A DNA stretch of 64,000 bases from the NCBI GenBank assembly GCA_947561585.1, contig CANNZV010000262.1:186001-250000 (forward strand), written 5' to 3'. The position numbers and the translations under genes were made by a program. This stretch comes from Caprella mutica (Eukaryota > Arthropoda > Malacostraca > Amphipoda > Caprellidae). This document shows positions 39,601 through 54,600 of this stretch, piece after piece; the stretch's first letter is position 1; every line of letters starts with the position of its first letter. Under the pieces are notes generated by a model that was not told where the DNA came from, searched no databases, and worked only from the letters and a program-made list of their open reading frames with translations.

Positions 39601-42600
39601 TCAGGGAGGAGGAGGAGCCTATGGGTGATCAAGGTAAAATTAACTAGACAAATGATGTGCCAGATTAGCTAGACAAATGATGTGTCAGATTAGCTAGACA
39701 AATTATATGCCAGATTAGCTAGACAAATGATGTGCCAGATTAGCTAGACAAATGATGTGTCAGATTAGCTAGACAAATGATATGCCAGATTAGCTAGACA
39801 AATGATGTGCCAGATTAGCTAGACAAATGATGTGCCAGATTAGCTAGACAAATGATGTGCCAGATTACCTAGACAAATGATGTGCCAGATTAGCTAGACA
39901 AATGATGTGCCAGATTAGCTAGACAAATGATGTGCCAGATTAGTTAGATAAATGATTTGCCAGATTAGTTAGACAAATGATTTGCCAGATTAGCTAGACA
40001 AATGATGTGCCAGATTAGCTAGACAAATTATGCCTGATTAGCTAGACAAATTATGCCAGATTAGCTAGACAAATTATGCCAGATTAGCTAGACAAATGAT
40101 ATGCCAGATTAGCTAGACAAATTATGCCAGATTAGCTAGACAAATTATGCCAGATTAGCTAGACAAATGATATGCCAGATTAGCTAGACAAATTATGCCA
40201 GATTAGCTAGACAAATGATATGCCAGATTAGCTAGACAAATTATGCCAGATTTGCTAGACAAATGATATGCCAGATTAGCTAGACAAATGATATGCCAGA
40301 TTAGCTAGACAAATGATATGCCAGATTAGCTAGACAAATTATGCCAGATTTGCTAGACAAATTATATGCCAGATTATCTCGGAAAGTTTCCAAAATGGCT
40401 TGAAAATTCATTATATTTTCTAATTAATATCACCTCTTTTAAATTTATTATTTTAAACAGCTTAGAATTAATATTCTTTCATTTAGATGAATTGTTACAT
40501 TGCATTTTCGAAACCAATTGAGAATAGTTCCAAATTATTTTTCTTTGTTACAATCTCGTTCATTTATTTTTATTGATTTCCCTGAACGATCATTAATTTT
40601 TTTCTGGAAAAGGACTATTGAATAATTTATTTCTTCAAAACCTTCATTGATGAGATCACTTCATTTTACTTTCGTATGTGTACTGATAGATTATTTCTCT
40701 TATTACTATATTTAAAAGCATGGCAAAGTTCTTAAACAATAAATCCAAAGGTAGTGACATAATTTTAATCGTTCTTTAACCATGGTAAAATTTGTTGATT
40801 GCATTAGAACCTATTTTTAAAAATGGCTGCCAATAGTTTTTGTAATATTAATGTTGAGAGTTGCTTTTGAGACAACAAACCGCATGTAAAGAGTAATAGA
40901 GAATAGGGCATTAAAAATACAATACTTTTATTTCTTATATTTCTAATATTTTAATATAATGTTAACTAAGACAATATTTTCATATTTTAGAAAGTGATTT
41001 TTCTAAGTAGAAATATTTTTTTTTTAGGAAATTGTTATTTTGTAAGCGAATTGACTTGATAATGATAAAATGCATACATAATCGTATCATCTAATTCTAA
41101 GCATGCTGTATCATCATGGTAGTTGTTTTTCATTAGTCCATTCAATCCTCCATCCGTACTTGAATTCCCCACCTAAAATGTAGAGATCTTACGGTCGGTT
41201 ACCTCCCTAACTAGATTTATTGTTCTCGGTGCTAGTGCCTGCTCCTGTCCAGCTCACGTTGGAGAGACAACTCAACAAGAGCATTCTGATTGGTTGGAAC
41301 CCGCCACCAGAGCTACAGCAGTCCCATATAGAGTCCTACCACGTCTATGTCAATGGATTCTTAAAAACAACAGTCAAATCCTCCGATAGGACGAAAGCCT
41401 TGGTGGAGGGAGTTGATGGCAATCGGGTAAGCTATGAATGCGATAGTATGAATAACTACTAAAATTCTATTCATTTCCTCTTTTTTCGTCATTTACTTTT
41501 AGAAACTACCAATGATTTCATCAATATTTTCTTTATTAGTAAAGGTGATTTAATTTATATCTTAAGAAAAAACGTTTTCTATTTATAATGGCTCAGTTCC
41601 CACAACTAATTTAACTCACCTGTCTGATTTATTTACATCGAAATCAATTCCTTAAATCAAATCTAATGCGTCTATTGAAACAATTTAGATTCATATCTTA
41701 TTGATTCAACTCGTAACTTATGAGTAGGGTTGTGACAATATGTGTTTAAAATCATAGATCTTAAGAATATCATGGACGAAATTAAATGAAATGGTATCGA
41801 ATACTAGCTATATAGCTATCTTTGGTTTAGAACCATTCAATACTATTTAATTCACTCCATCTATAATGTTTTCGCGATCTATGATTTTAAACACATATTG
41901 TCACAACCCTACTTGTGAGTAAAAAACGATGTAGAAGCAAGCTAACTTTCGTCCGTACTGTTCAACGATCCTAAAGAGATTGCAAGCCATTCTTTGTAGT
42001 ATATCTTTAACTACAACCTACATACTGTATTGTAATTCTAAACTCATTACTGTTCTCATGCTCCCTTAGCTGCATCGGATTAGCGTGAGGTCTGTCACTC
42101 CTAACCGACGTACCTCGAGAGATGCCGCATGTACTATGGTGATAGGAAAAGATGCTCCAGTGGCACCGTCTGGGGTAAAAGCCACAAACATTTCTTCTAC
42201 GTCTGCAGTAATTTCCTGGATTCCCTCTAACTCCAACTTCCAGCACACAGTGTGTGTTAACAGTGTGGAAGTTAGAACTGTCAAACCTGGAGTGTACAGG
42301 CATACTATAACAGGTAAGAATGATTTTCCATGTGGTGGGTGTTTAAATTATTAATTTAAGTGAATGAAACTAAAAAGAACCGTCGGCTTCTTTTTCCATT
42401 TGGCTGTCTAAAAACACATTTACTATTTCGAAATTATTATTCAAATCAAGGTTCGTACTGAATCTTGATAGCTATTTCACATTTAAATATGAAATATCAG
42501 CAAAAGACGTGGTTCATTATATGAACTTCATAGGGTTGGACCGTTTAGTAGAAGAAATACGTCTATGATAATTAGGGTTGTGACAATATGCGTTTAAAAT

Positions 42601-45600
42601 CATAGATCTTAGGAATATTATTGACGAAACGAAATGACATGGTATCGAATACTGTATACCGCTGGTTTAGAACGATTAAATTGTCTTTAATTCCATACTT
42701 CTATAATATTTTCAGGATCTATGATTTTAAACGCATATTGTCACAACCCTGATGATAATTATGGCCTTAGGCTTAGAATCAGACGTTATCCCCTAATTAA
42801 TTTAAGCTAGGCACTTTCGTTTCAATCCTATCATATTCACAGAGTCGTTGTTTATGCTATTATCTTTTTCTCCTTGTTCAGGTCTGTCCCCTAATACGAC
42901 GTACCGAGTGAGCATCAAAGCTAGGAACTTCAAGGCACCACAGTTTGATGAAAAGGTTGCCCGTCAGCACGAACGATTGACCACCACTGTTGAGTTTAGG
43001 ACACTACCCAAAGGTAGGTTAACCATTTTCATAGAGGGAATTTAACAATCCTTTATTCTAGGGCTGGAATATACGTCTAAATGCAAGAAAAATTTAATTC
43101 TAATTGCGTGTGAACATATCCAGAAAAATTTGGGAAAATGGTACAAATTAAAATTCTCTATTTTTGCTTTTTAGATCGTGTTGTTACTTCATGAACCAAT
43201 CGAATTTCTCTTGCTATATATTTTCTTGAAATATAGTATTTTATTCATTACAGTTCTAATTTGGTTAAATTCTTATATTTTTAAATTATTGATAATAATT
43301 CGATTTTATCTTATTGTATTTTAGTTTCTATAATTTCCTCCTTAAAGCCGTGTTTACATTGTCAGTGACAACCTAGGGAATACGCGTGGTGATTCACTGT
43401 GCATTCGAAAGTGTCACGACGAAAGTGTTCACACTGTACTGCAGTTCGTCAGTGTGGGTAGTATTGGCTGTGATCACAGTCTGTGTTTAGCTGTGAGAAG
43501 GTCTATGCCAAATGACTCGCTATCGAAAATAAAGAGAAGGTTGTTGCGGAGCCTCGCCGACCCTCCTCTTCCTATTGATAACAGCGAACTGATGATTAGT
43601 GAAAAAGGGCCACTCTCCGAAAATGTGGTCATTCGATCGAACACTGTCCGGTTTTCAATTTCAGTGCGAAATCAGCGTTCCGTGGTGAAATTCGACACTT
43701 TGTGGTGAATCCATAGGGAAATACCTAGGTGCCGACTGACAATGTAAACACGGCTATATAGTTTTGAGGTTAGTCAACAGTAGAACGAGTATCTAACTCT
43801 AAAATTTATAGATTTAGATTATCGAATTTGTGTTTTGTATGTTTTTTCATTTTATTCACCAATTCAAAAAAGTAGTGAGCAAATCTAGAAACAGTTATGA
43901 GGTTGTTATTTAGAATGAGTTAACTCACCTAGTCGGTTTTTTCTTTTCTCTAACGTGATAAAACTGATAGGTGCCACAGCAGCTAGTCGCCTGGGTAAGT
44001 AAGGTGTACAACTAGTAGATGTGTAAATCTAGTGGGAGTCTCTTGTCGAAATGGCGACTGCTGTTTCAGCACTTCATAAGCACAGAGAATGTTCATTCTG
44101 TACACCAATGCACCCCTTCATTTCATGGGCTCTATTAATTCATCTAACCCTTCTGTAGAATTAAGTTCCTTCACAGAAACCCTATTTTCATTGCATCCTT
44201 TTTTCTCTTTCCAATCTCTCCTCAAATGTGCTGGAAAACATGACAGGGTGGAGAGGTATGGAAATAAACAATAGATTTATTCATAATTATCTGAGTGTAT
44301 CATAGTATGATGAAATGGAGTTTGTACCTACTTTTATGATTAAAATAGTACCGAGTGAATTTGTGAAAGTAAGGGCCAATCAGCACGTACAACATGTCAA
44401 CAATCTAACCCAATCAGAACTCAGCACGTAATGACGTGTCAAAAATTTAAGTCAATCAAAACCTATGTAGATCTTCCTAGTTCCTCGACTCATATGACGT
44501 GTCAAGAATCCAAACCAATCGGGTACTAGTTTTGCTTGGCACTTAGCTATTACGAGTACGCAATCTAGCCCAATTAAAGATCAGCTAACCATCAACAAGC
44601 TTATATTGTAAATAATTGTCTATTTCATCATATTGTTGCATACATTGAACTGTTCATACTTTTTAGATTACCAGTTCTTATACCTAATATCATGTTAACT
44701 GTAAATCTTCTGATTGGTTGTATTTATTATGTCAACATCGTTAAAGAAACTGTTCTAGAATACCCAACTTTAGACTACATATATTTAGATTAGTAAGAGA
44801 AGTGTAGTAAGAAATGATAGTTCTTTTATAAGTTGTACGGAGGTAGGTTGAGGATATTCCCACATTATGATATAGCAATGATCAATAATATACCTACTTT
44901 CTTTCTATTCTTACCCTATTCAGATCCAAAAGGTAATTAGTAGCTGATGTAAATGTGTACGCTTGAGTCTATACCCCAGTGCGGGACTATCTCTGTCCCG
45001 TTCGTCAAATTGTAAATTGTACATCAGTCATATATCGAGCTTTTGATCTGGCACTGTCTATATATTTGTACTTATATGTAGTTACTTCTTCACGCAATTA
45101 GACTGTATATATGTGTTTTATTGATTCACCGAGAAATTAGAAATATTGTGTTGCTGTTTAAGTGATTCACGTTGGTACCAAAAATATGTATTTCTTTGTA
45201 AGCACATATAGGGTGTTGTTAGTAATTATAGTATTTGTGCATATTATACACATGTTAATTGATTCGGCATGAATGAAAATGAGTAGTTTTTAATTGAAAA
45301 ATAATTATCTCAATCGAATGGATTATGTTTAAAAATAGTCAATTAAAACAGTGAAGGACTGTAAAATGATGAAAATCGTTTCATCTCTTTTTGCAAGTAA
45401 ATACGAATATATTCCTTGCTTTATATTATATATTATTCATGTATTTAATCAATCAACTGTAAATAGATATTGTATGAATGTTCTACATTTTTCGATACCA
45501 CATCTAAAGAAATATCATTTTGTAACTTCTTGAAGAGAATTTTTCAAAGTTTAGAAACTGTTAAAAATCCTTTACATCATTTCACGCTACAGTAGAAATC

Positions 45601-48600
45601 CTCTACAATGAAATCATGTATAGTGAATGCTCTGAGTGAGGCAGTAACTTGTATAGTGAACGAGTTTGCTTTAGTGTGCTATATAAGGGCCATCAGTTTT
45701 AGAAAATTGATGGCCAGTTTATGACAAACTAAAGAAAATTCGTTCACTATAGAGGCTACTTCTCTACTCAGGACTCTACATGCACTGTACAGGATTTTCT
45801 TATGGAGGAGCTCTTCTGTATAAGTTACAGTTTCCAACGAAAGAAGTCATTATTCGGTTGTAAAGGAATAGACAACAAAAACAGCGTTATGTTATATCGG
45901 GTTATTTTTCCTCAATTGAATTTTGCACTTTAAAAAATAAAGATTCATCAAAGTTCTTCGAAAAGTTTGTGGGTTACTTACTTAGGTCCAAGCGCTTTGG
46001 TTCGTTCTATAGAAACGTCACCAGGGCGATAAAATAAGTCAGGGAAATGATCGAAAACTCAAACACTTACCGTACTCGGGAAGTTTTCTAAATTTGTGAG
46101 ATTAGTCACCCACTTTCCGAAAACTGTGAGTGTCCAAATACTTCGACCTTCCTCTATTTGTTATCAGTCCAGGATGATGATAAACGATTTTTTTCAGGCA
46201 GAATCAAGTAGTCAGTCTCTCGTTCATACATCATATACAATTTTAAATCAGTCAAGTGTACCTACACAATATGGTTCCTTGTCATATTTAAGTACTTTCA
46301 AATTTTAAATAATGAATGTGTTCATGTGGAAAAGAGTATTTGAAACTCCATTATTCTCACGCAATCTTTGTTTTTAATAGTTAGAATATCACTCGTCTTA
46401 ATCAAATATCGATGGTAGCAAACAATTCCATAAGTAAATTTCAATATATTTAAAAAAAAATTAAAATAAACAAATTCAAATACTCTTCTCTTCCTCTGAC
46501 TTTATCGTCAAAAGAGGCATTGGTACATCTATCTCAATGTGTTTTAGACAATTGGCTGCCATCCATACCTTCTTAACGCTACTACCAAAAAATGTGTAAA
46601 TATCTATCTTCTTTATCTCAACTCCAGCTTAGTGTATCAATTTGGTGTGTAGTTTTGAGGCTTATTATCAGCATGAATTTTCACCTCTAATGTGTGTGTC
46701 TTCTTTCATTGAATTATACGTAATATAAGATAACATTCCCTTTTGAGTACTTCCCTCTACTACCATGTTTATCTATAGTCCCCAGGGGTTCTATCCTGAA
46801 ATTGTCTGTGGTGGATGCAAGAATACGGGGCATTCTTGGGCTTCGACCTATTGTAATTTGATATATGTAATGTCTCTATCACTTTTTTAATGTTACCTGC
46901 AGTTTTAGAGGATAGCGCTAGGGTTATACTCTTCAACTACTAGGTCTTATATTTTTGTCTTAGGTAGGCTCGTAGGCTTTATTTACTATAACCTCTTCAT
47001 TTCCTCTTCTATCTGTGATTGCAGTCACCGGTGCTTGTGTTCCTTAAGTCACATTAAAGGGTTAGTGATTGCATTCACGGAGTAGCTTTTCTGCATCCAT
47101 GAGATTTGTCACAGACTGGCGGTAGGTGACTTTGTTCATGGGGCCACTCTCCTTCTGACTGCTTCATCGAGGTTCCTTGTTTTCATTTTCCTCTATTAAT
47201 ACATTTCACGGATTCAATTAGAAGCACTTTGTATATATGTTAGATGTGAGATAACCGGTATATGATTTTATATAATGTTTCACAACTATCAATTGTAATT
47301 AAATCTTGAAAATATTGACCAAAAGTGACTGAATAGTTCCCATATATTAATGTTCTTAGATTTTTTATTTTTTTATAATTGGAATATGAAATTGCTTCTC
47401 GAAAAATATAGAAGACATACGGATATTTCTATGATGTTTGACAAACCTATACTGTGTACCTACTTCCCTAACAACAGAAATTCTTCGAAATCATCAATTG
47501 GAAACATTATTCATTGGTTTTATTTCATCATCCCTTGCCTCTAGTTCTTTCCAAAATTTGTACTCCCTTAACTGTATCCCATTGTTCCTGGATAACTAAG
47601 TTTCTAATAAATTTATTCTTGTTTCACAGGTTTACCAGACCCACCTGTGGATGTACAAGTGGAGATAGGACCTCAGGTAAGTTTGCTAGTATTCTATCTT
47701 ACTAATTCTAATCTTACTAATAGTAAAAGAAATACAGAAAAATTACTTAATACTGCTTCACTTTTTCTATCTTAATATGGCTGAAATATTTAACGAATTA
47801 CCTCAGTTAATTTTTTTCTCATTTTCTATCTGTACCAGGACGGATCACTTCTGGTAACCTGGTTACCCGTTACCATCAACAGTACCGCCGGTACGAGTAA
47901 CGGGGCACCAGTAACGGGTTACGCCGTTTACGCTGACGGGAAGAAAGTCACCGAAATAGAAAGTCCTACCGGTGAGACCAATTTACTGAGAAATAACTAT
48001 ATCCTAAAAATTAGAATTATTGCTAGGAATACAATAATTGTTTTTTATGACATATTTATTTATTTCTCTTGATTATAAATTGGGAGAAATAATTTTAAAA
48101 CTTGAATAAGAATATTAATAAATAATATCTAAGACAATTTGATAAATTTATAGTTGACTATACAAACCAGAATGATTTACATTCATAACTTATATAGCAT
48201 TCATAATTAATTTGATGAATATACATTCGGAGAACGTCCAATTACTTTTTAGAACATAGTTGAGTACCACTCCTCTATAATAAAGTCCTGTATAGTGAAC
48301 CTTAATTCCTTATTAGTACATAGAATCCATAAAAAATGAAGTACCTTTTATGAAGAACATATTTTGTGTAGTCTGTCGTAAAATGGCCATCAATTTCTTT
48401 TGCATCTCTTGACTCCTACATAATGAAGTATACTCTATACATAAACTGACCAAGTTCATTATATGACAAGTTCTATTGTATAATAAATCTGTATCGCAAA
48501 ATTGATGTGCAAAACAAAATTGGAAGTAAATTTTTCTCTATTAATGTGTTTTTTCGTAACCAGGCGATCACGCTCTCATTGATATGCTCAAAATCCATGG

Positions 48601-51600
48601 TTTCGAACCTCGTCAAATCACCGTGAGGACGAAAAGTCGAGAGTCCGTATCTTGTGACAGTGTACCGACATCTGTGCCTGGTAACTTCGGACGGGGTAGA
48701 GGGCGTGGCCGGGTAAGTTCAAACCGTAAAGCCTTTGCTACTAGTTATTGACAAGCTGGTTAATTTTGTCTATTAGGTATTCTAGTAGATATAACTAGGT
48801 AATAATTTTGTCTGCTTGCTCTCAAGTAGATATAACTAGCTGATTACTTTTATCTACTTGTTATCAAATAGATAAAATTAGCTGATTACTTTTATCTACT
48901 TGTTATCAAATAGATAAAATTAGTTGATTACTTTTGTCTACTTGTACTAAAATAGATATACCGACCTGATTATTTTTTGTTTACTTGTACTAAAGTAGAT
49001 ATAGCCAGCTGATTATTTTAGTATGCTTATACTTTAGTTGTCTTCTTTGTTGTATATTTTAGTTTACTTCCCTAATTTCTTTTGTTCGTATACATGCATT
49101 ATCTAGTTGATCCGCACGTTATTTCTCATGTTTTTTTTTCAATTTTATATAAATTTTTTTCTGCACGAAATGATGATCAGGACGATATCGCAGTTGACAA
49201 TGTGAATGAAATAGAAAGTCTGATTGAGATGGAAATACCACAAACGGAAATTGCAACCGACGAAAGAGGTTTAGGAACTGAAGAAAATGGTGGTGAATCC
49301 TTAGATCTCCCACAAAATATTCCTGAAGAGAATGATGCAGAAGATTTTGTTTGTGAACCATGTGTGTCACCTCTTTTACCGGACGAATCAGTAGAGAACG
49401 GTTACGTTATCAATGAACCTATGGAAGATCAGGGACTGGAGATGTCCCTCTTAATGTCCGATGTGGACAGACCGAGTGAGTTGTCCGACATTGCTGAGGA
49501 GAGTGAAGAAGACAGTGATGATGATGATGTTAGTAAAGAGAATGAGTTACCTATGGATACGTCATCTGGTGGAGAGAGTGATTTAGAAATTAAATCTCAC
49601 CCTCAGGTTAGTGGTATTCGACGTTTTATTTTGTAATATGATTTCCCGTTCAGTAGATATTTTGTTTTTGTTTTGTTTATTTCAATTTCCTAATTACGTA
49701 AGTTACTTAAATTCTTATATTTCTTTTTTTCTTCAGGGTCAAAATCAAGGAGGTGGAGGAGGAGGACTATTCGGTGGAGGTGGAATACTAGGTACTGGAG
49801 GAATTCTAGGTGGTGGGAATAGTGGAGGAGGCATTCTTGGAGGGGGAACTGGTGGTGGAATTCTCGGAGGTGGAACAGGGGGAGGAATTCTAGGAGGTGG
49901 TTCAGGTGGTGGTATTCTCAGTAGTGTCACTGGTGGTCATTCCAATAATCAGCAGCAGCAACAGAACCAGCAAAACCAACAGCAACATCAGCAGCAGATG
50001 AATTCCCAGCAGCAATATCATGGTAACCAGCAACAGCACATGAACAATCAGCAGCAGCATCATGGAGGTAAAAAATTACTTCATAACGCAAAATTGTTGT
50101 GCTTATCAGAAATGTTATCTTCTTATCGCTATATATTTACTTAACGATAATATGTGAAAGTTATAAGTTATCAGCGTTTTATTCGAATTTTATCTGGTTA
50201 CAATACACAAGATACGTCTATGACAAAACATAAAATTCTTGGACGGACAAAAACGCAGAAATAGAAGATGCACTAAATAGTTTATTTAGAATTTATCAGA
50301 TATGTTTATAGGTTGAAATTTTTAAGCCCGTCATTAATGCTCATTTTTCCTGGTTAGGTATGAACCAACAGCACCAACAACAGACTGGGCAAGGGATGAA
50401 CAATACCAATACCAACTCTGTGGCTCAGGCCGCTACCTCTGGAGTCATGGGACTCACTGCAAGACTGTTCGGTGAGTCAAACCCTCGCTACCTGTAACCT
50501 GACTCGATCTTTCTATACGCACTTGAAGTCAAGTAACTATATTTGGGACGAAAAAGAACCGTATGATTTTGTAAATTTTATTCTTCACGGTAAGACGTGG
50601 CTGAAAAGACACAAAAATATCATAAATTGGTCTTACAAAACAATAACTGCACTTAAGCAAGACCACAGTAAATAAATTGAAAACTAAACATTGTTCGAAG
50701 GACTTTGCCGAAAAAATAGGACAGGAAAATGGCTTCGCAAAAACAATTGTCCGACACTCTGACTTCTTGGTGACATGGATCTGGATTTACTTCATCTTCG
50801 CCTAATTTTTGAATTATGGAAATCATTTCGTTTATAACCTCCTTGCATTCTGTTAATAATTTACATTTCCCCTCTGTAAATTCTCGGTCTTAAGTTACAC
50901 AATGTTTGTTGGTGAAGGTTTCTGCTGAAACCCTAGAATTTATATACATAAATAAGCCATCATCAAGTGCAGATGTGTTCCGCTCCTGCCCGTTTGTTTA
51001 TGTTTTGGTCGTTTGACCTAGACTAGTTTTCAGACTCAAGGTGTTTCCGCTAAGTTAGTGTACATATTATTTACTAAACTATAATTACCTGGTGCAGGTG
51101 TGTTGTCATTATGTGGTCTTTTTGTGGTGAAAACACCTAATATATTTGAATAACCGCTCATGATATGTCAATCTTATCACCTTTGTTTTGGTCTAATCAT
51201 GTGTAATCATGTGAAATAGAAAAAATCATGAAAAAACAGCATTCAAACCAGTTTGAAGTTAAAGATAGTGATATTTTTCTATAATGAGAGCTGGTTTGCA
51301 TGAATCAGCACCTAGGTTACTAGGGTTAAGTAATAGCTATATTTAATTATCAATTTATTTCAGGGAGGAACACCAATCAACCAAATCAACCCAATCCCAA
51401 TCAACCAAACGTCAACAAGCCAAATGTACGAGTGGACAACCTCGGTCAGACAATACTAGAGCCAGATGAGAACTTGAGTGACAAGGAGATCTACCCAAGG
51501 GGCCCAGGACAACAACACCGCCAACAGGGGCAGCACAACATTCCCCAAATAGGTGAGAGAGAAGAACCCTTATGATGTATTTTTCTTCTTATAACTCTGT

Positions 51601-54600
51601 CCTTCTTTCCTGTGTAATTTTGGCATATATAACTTACTCTCTTTATGTCTAACAACATAATTACTTAAAGTGACTTAAGGTGTAGCACTCTCCTCCGCTT
51701 CACTTATCAATATGTAGCTCCATGTCTCTTCCTAATGCTTCCTAGTTACTCTTCACCTGTAATATTCCTAACACTCTGCCTACTTCATCAACTTATTCAA
51801 AATTTTAATTAATATTGAGACGGGATATCCTTTTTATAAATATTTTCTCTCCTCCCATGATCTTTAATTTTGGGTGAATAAAACTTGACAAACACAAAAG
51901 TTGAGCGCAATCTAAACTCCATTTATTCTATGGCAAGAAATTCTGTTCGTGTTAACAGCACTCGAAAAAAAAAATTATCGTATATTTAGTACGAAAATAT
52001 TCGAATTAAAACCTTGGTTTATGTGTCGAATGCACTACTCTCACTGTACATTTCAAATCTGTTTTTGCAGATGAATATTGCTGCTCTATATTCGGACTAT
52101 TCTCTATATAAATATTCACACATAAATATATTATATCTTTCGATAAATCTAATCGTATTATCTCTATACTACTCATATCTAAATTTTACAGTTACTCATT
52201 TCTTGATATCTTCTTCTGGAAGATTTCTAATAACTTATCCTGTACGCGATCCTCTGCTTATCTAATAATACTGTATCTAAGTGTGTACTTTGTAAATTGG
52301 TAATTCATTTTACATTTATTTAGCTTATTTATTTAAGATAATCAATCTTATATCATTTGTCTGATGAGACATAAGTGTGTTTTCGCTGTTAAGCTTCACC
52401 TTCTGTTTCTTTCGGTACTTTCATGTTATTGTCCTGACCTCCGCTAATTTTGACCATCCAGACGCACGACTGTAAATTAACTGTAAAGAATAAACAGGTG
52501 CTTTGGAACTATCAAACCCAACCAGGGAGGTACTTCTCATGAACCCCCTAAGCCGTTGACTTGAATTTAATTTAATTCGTGACTGTAGATCTTATACACA
52601 TTACGAGTTCGTAATGGGAGAGCTGCAAGTTAAGGGCCGTACACACGTAGGGTTTTTTCAGTCTTTCCATCAGACTTTTTGCTAAACTTCTCCTACTTTT
52701 TCCACGAGAATATAAGAAAAAACTAAACAGTAATTATTTATTTCAGTTTGTATCCATGATACCTGCAGGTATCTTGGATAACAACTAAAATAAATAATAA
52801 TTATATCGTTTTTTCTTATATTCTCGTGAAAAAAAGTAGGACGAGCTTAGCAAAAAATCTGGTGGAAAGACTGAAAAAAACCTACGTGTGTACAGCCCTT
52901 ACATAACCAATAGTTTTATTGTGCGTCTTTGGATATTTGGGCAATAACAGGATAGTACCCTTCTTTCAATCCTATCACTTCCATGTACCTTTTTGGTAAC
53001 GCGTGTCTTTTAATACACTTGTTGTCCAGCTCCACAGCAACAGTCCGGTCTAGCAAAGCTGGGCAGTACTTTATTTGGCTCGCTTGGTATGAAAGGTAAT
53101 CACAGAAATTGATGTTCGTGCTCAGATTTACCTGTCCTATTTCCTTAGAAAGGTCGTCTGTTAGCTTAGACTCCCTTGCTTGTTAACTGTTTGCTTAAGC
53201 TTTTCCCTTACAATAGAATCTTATTTTTTATGTTCTTTATATATGGTGTTGTGGATGAATTGAAAAATTACCGTCTTATATAAAATCTTTTCCTGTAGAT
53301 ATCCAATTTCAGTAATACTTTCTTAGTATTTAGATACTAAGTCCTCTCTCTTTTTCAGCTAATTTTTTGTCAATAAATTTCCTGTTAGTCTTGAAGTTCA
53401 ACGGAAAATTTGGAATTTCTAGATACCCAATAGTTCTTAGTTTGTGAAAAGTATGAAAATTTAGTTTCTATTTGTTCATCACTGCTATTTTAAATCAATT
53501 TTTCACTCAGTGATGGCAAATTTTTTTTATTTGTTAGGTACTCTGTTTTGATCCTGATTTGAGTATTTGAAAACCACTTTGTTGACTACCGGCAAAATAG
53601 ATTGTTGATTAGATAGGGTGGTTTCATCTCAATTATTATGGAATATGAAAAAGTTTTTATCTTATCTTCTAGCACACAAATAAAATTTTTGCATCTTTAG
53701 AAATGCTTGCAATCAGATTTAAGATGCATGATAAACTACAACTTTCAAAATTTACTCAATAAAATTAGTTCAGTGTACTCTGGTATGAGAAAAACTTTAG
53801 GTTTATAGTAGAAGCATTTTACAAATCACATTTTCCCAGAATCTATCCACAAAATAGCACTTTTGTAGCTTAGTTTTTCAAAATATTTCATTTTATCAGT
53901 ACTGAGATAATTAATTACACGATCGTACTGCTCTATTCAACTTGTATATCAACCCACTATTTTCCATGTCATATGTATAACTGTATATAATGATAGTAGA
54001 TATTGTTTTGGGAATTAACTCTCATGATAATTAACTGAATACAGTTAACGAAAGCCTTATATATTTCAACTAACATCTGTGTTCGATTTTTCTGATCGCA
54101 CTGTGTTAGAATGAAAATATATGAATGGTTCGTTGACTATTCTAGGTCGTTATTTTGGTGTTTACCCTCAATCTCTTTAGATTAAAGAAGTCCCTTCAAC
54201 AAATAGCATTGGTTTTCACTGTATATTGTACTATATTCTCACCCCTATGTATTTTCACGGTTCACATTATCTTTAGGGGGCGCAGCGAACACCCGACCTG
54301 CAAATGCTCCTATGGGGAGGGGAAGACGTGAGTATGCGCCATTGCTACCTCTCACTTTCATTTGGTATAGACATTAGTAACTCATTGCATGGACTACCTA
54401 GTTATAACACTTCTAATAACAATTATCTCATAATATTGTATTCACTAAAACTCTTTATATCGAATTTGTTCAATAGTTTACTTACAAAGGCCTATTATGA
54501 AAAATAATTCTTATTATCTATCATATAGCCTTATGATTAACTTACACGGGCAGTGGTTATGCGAGACATCTTTTAACCTGGTGAAACATGAATGAACTTG

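Larger units (their letters stand above)
43014..47629 (+). other. Intron, 4.6 kb, with microexon candidates and mobile elements
   Basis: It holds MITE E (43346-43755), two candidate microexons (43971-43994 and 44924-44932), MITE D copy 2 (45588-45820) and dispersed repeat R1 copy 2 (46778-47180). The remainder is AT-rich. Confidence 0.7.

Noticed and set aside
43454..43708. 84-codon ORF in element E
   Set aside because: No recognisable domain; lies between inverted ends of a small element and is probably chance.
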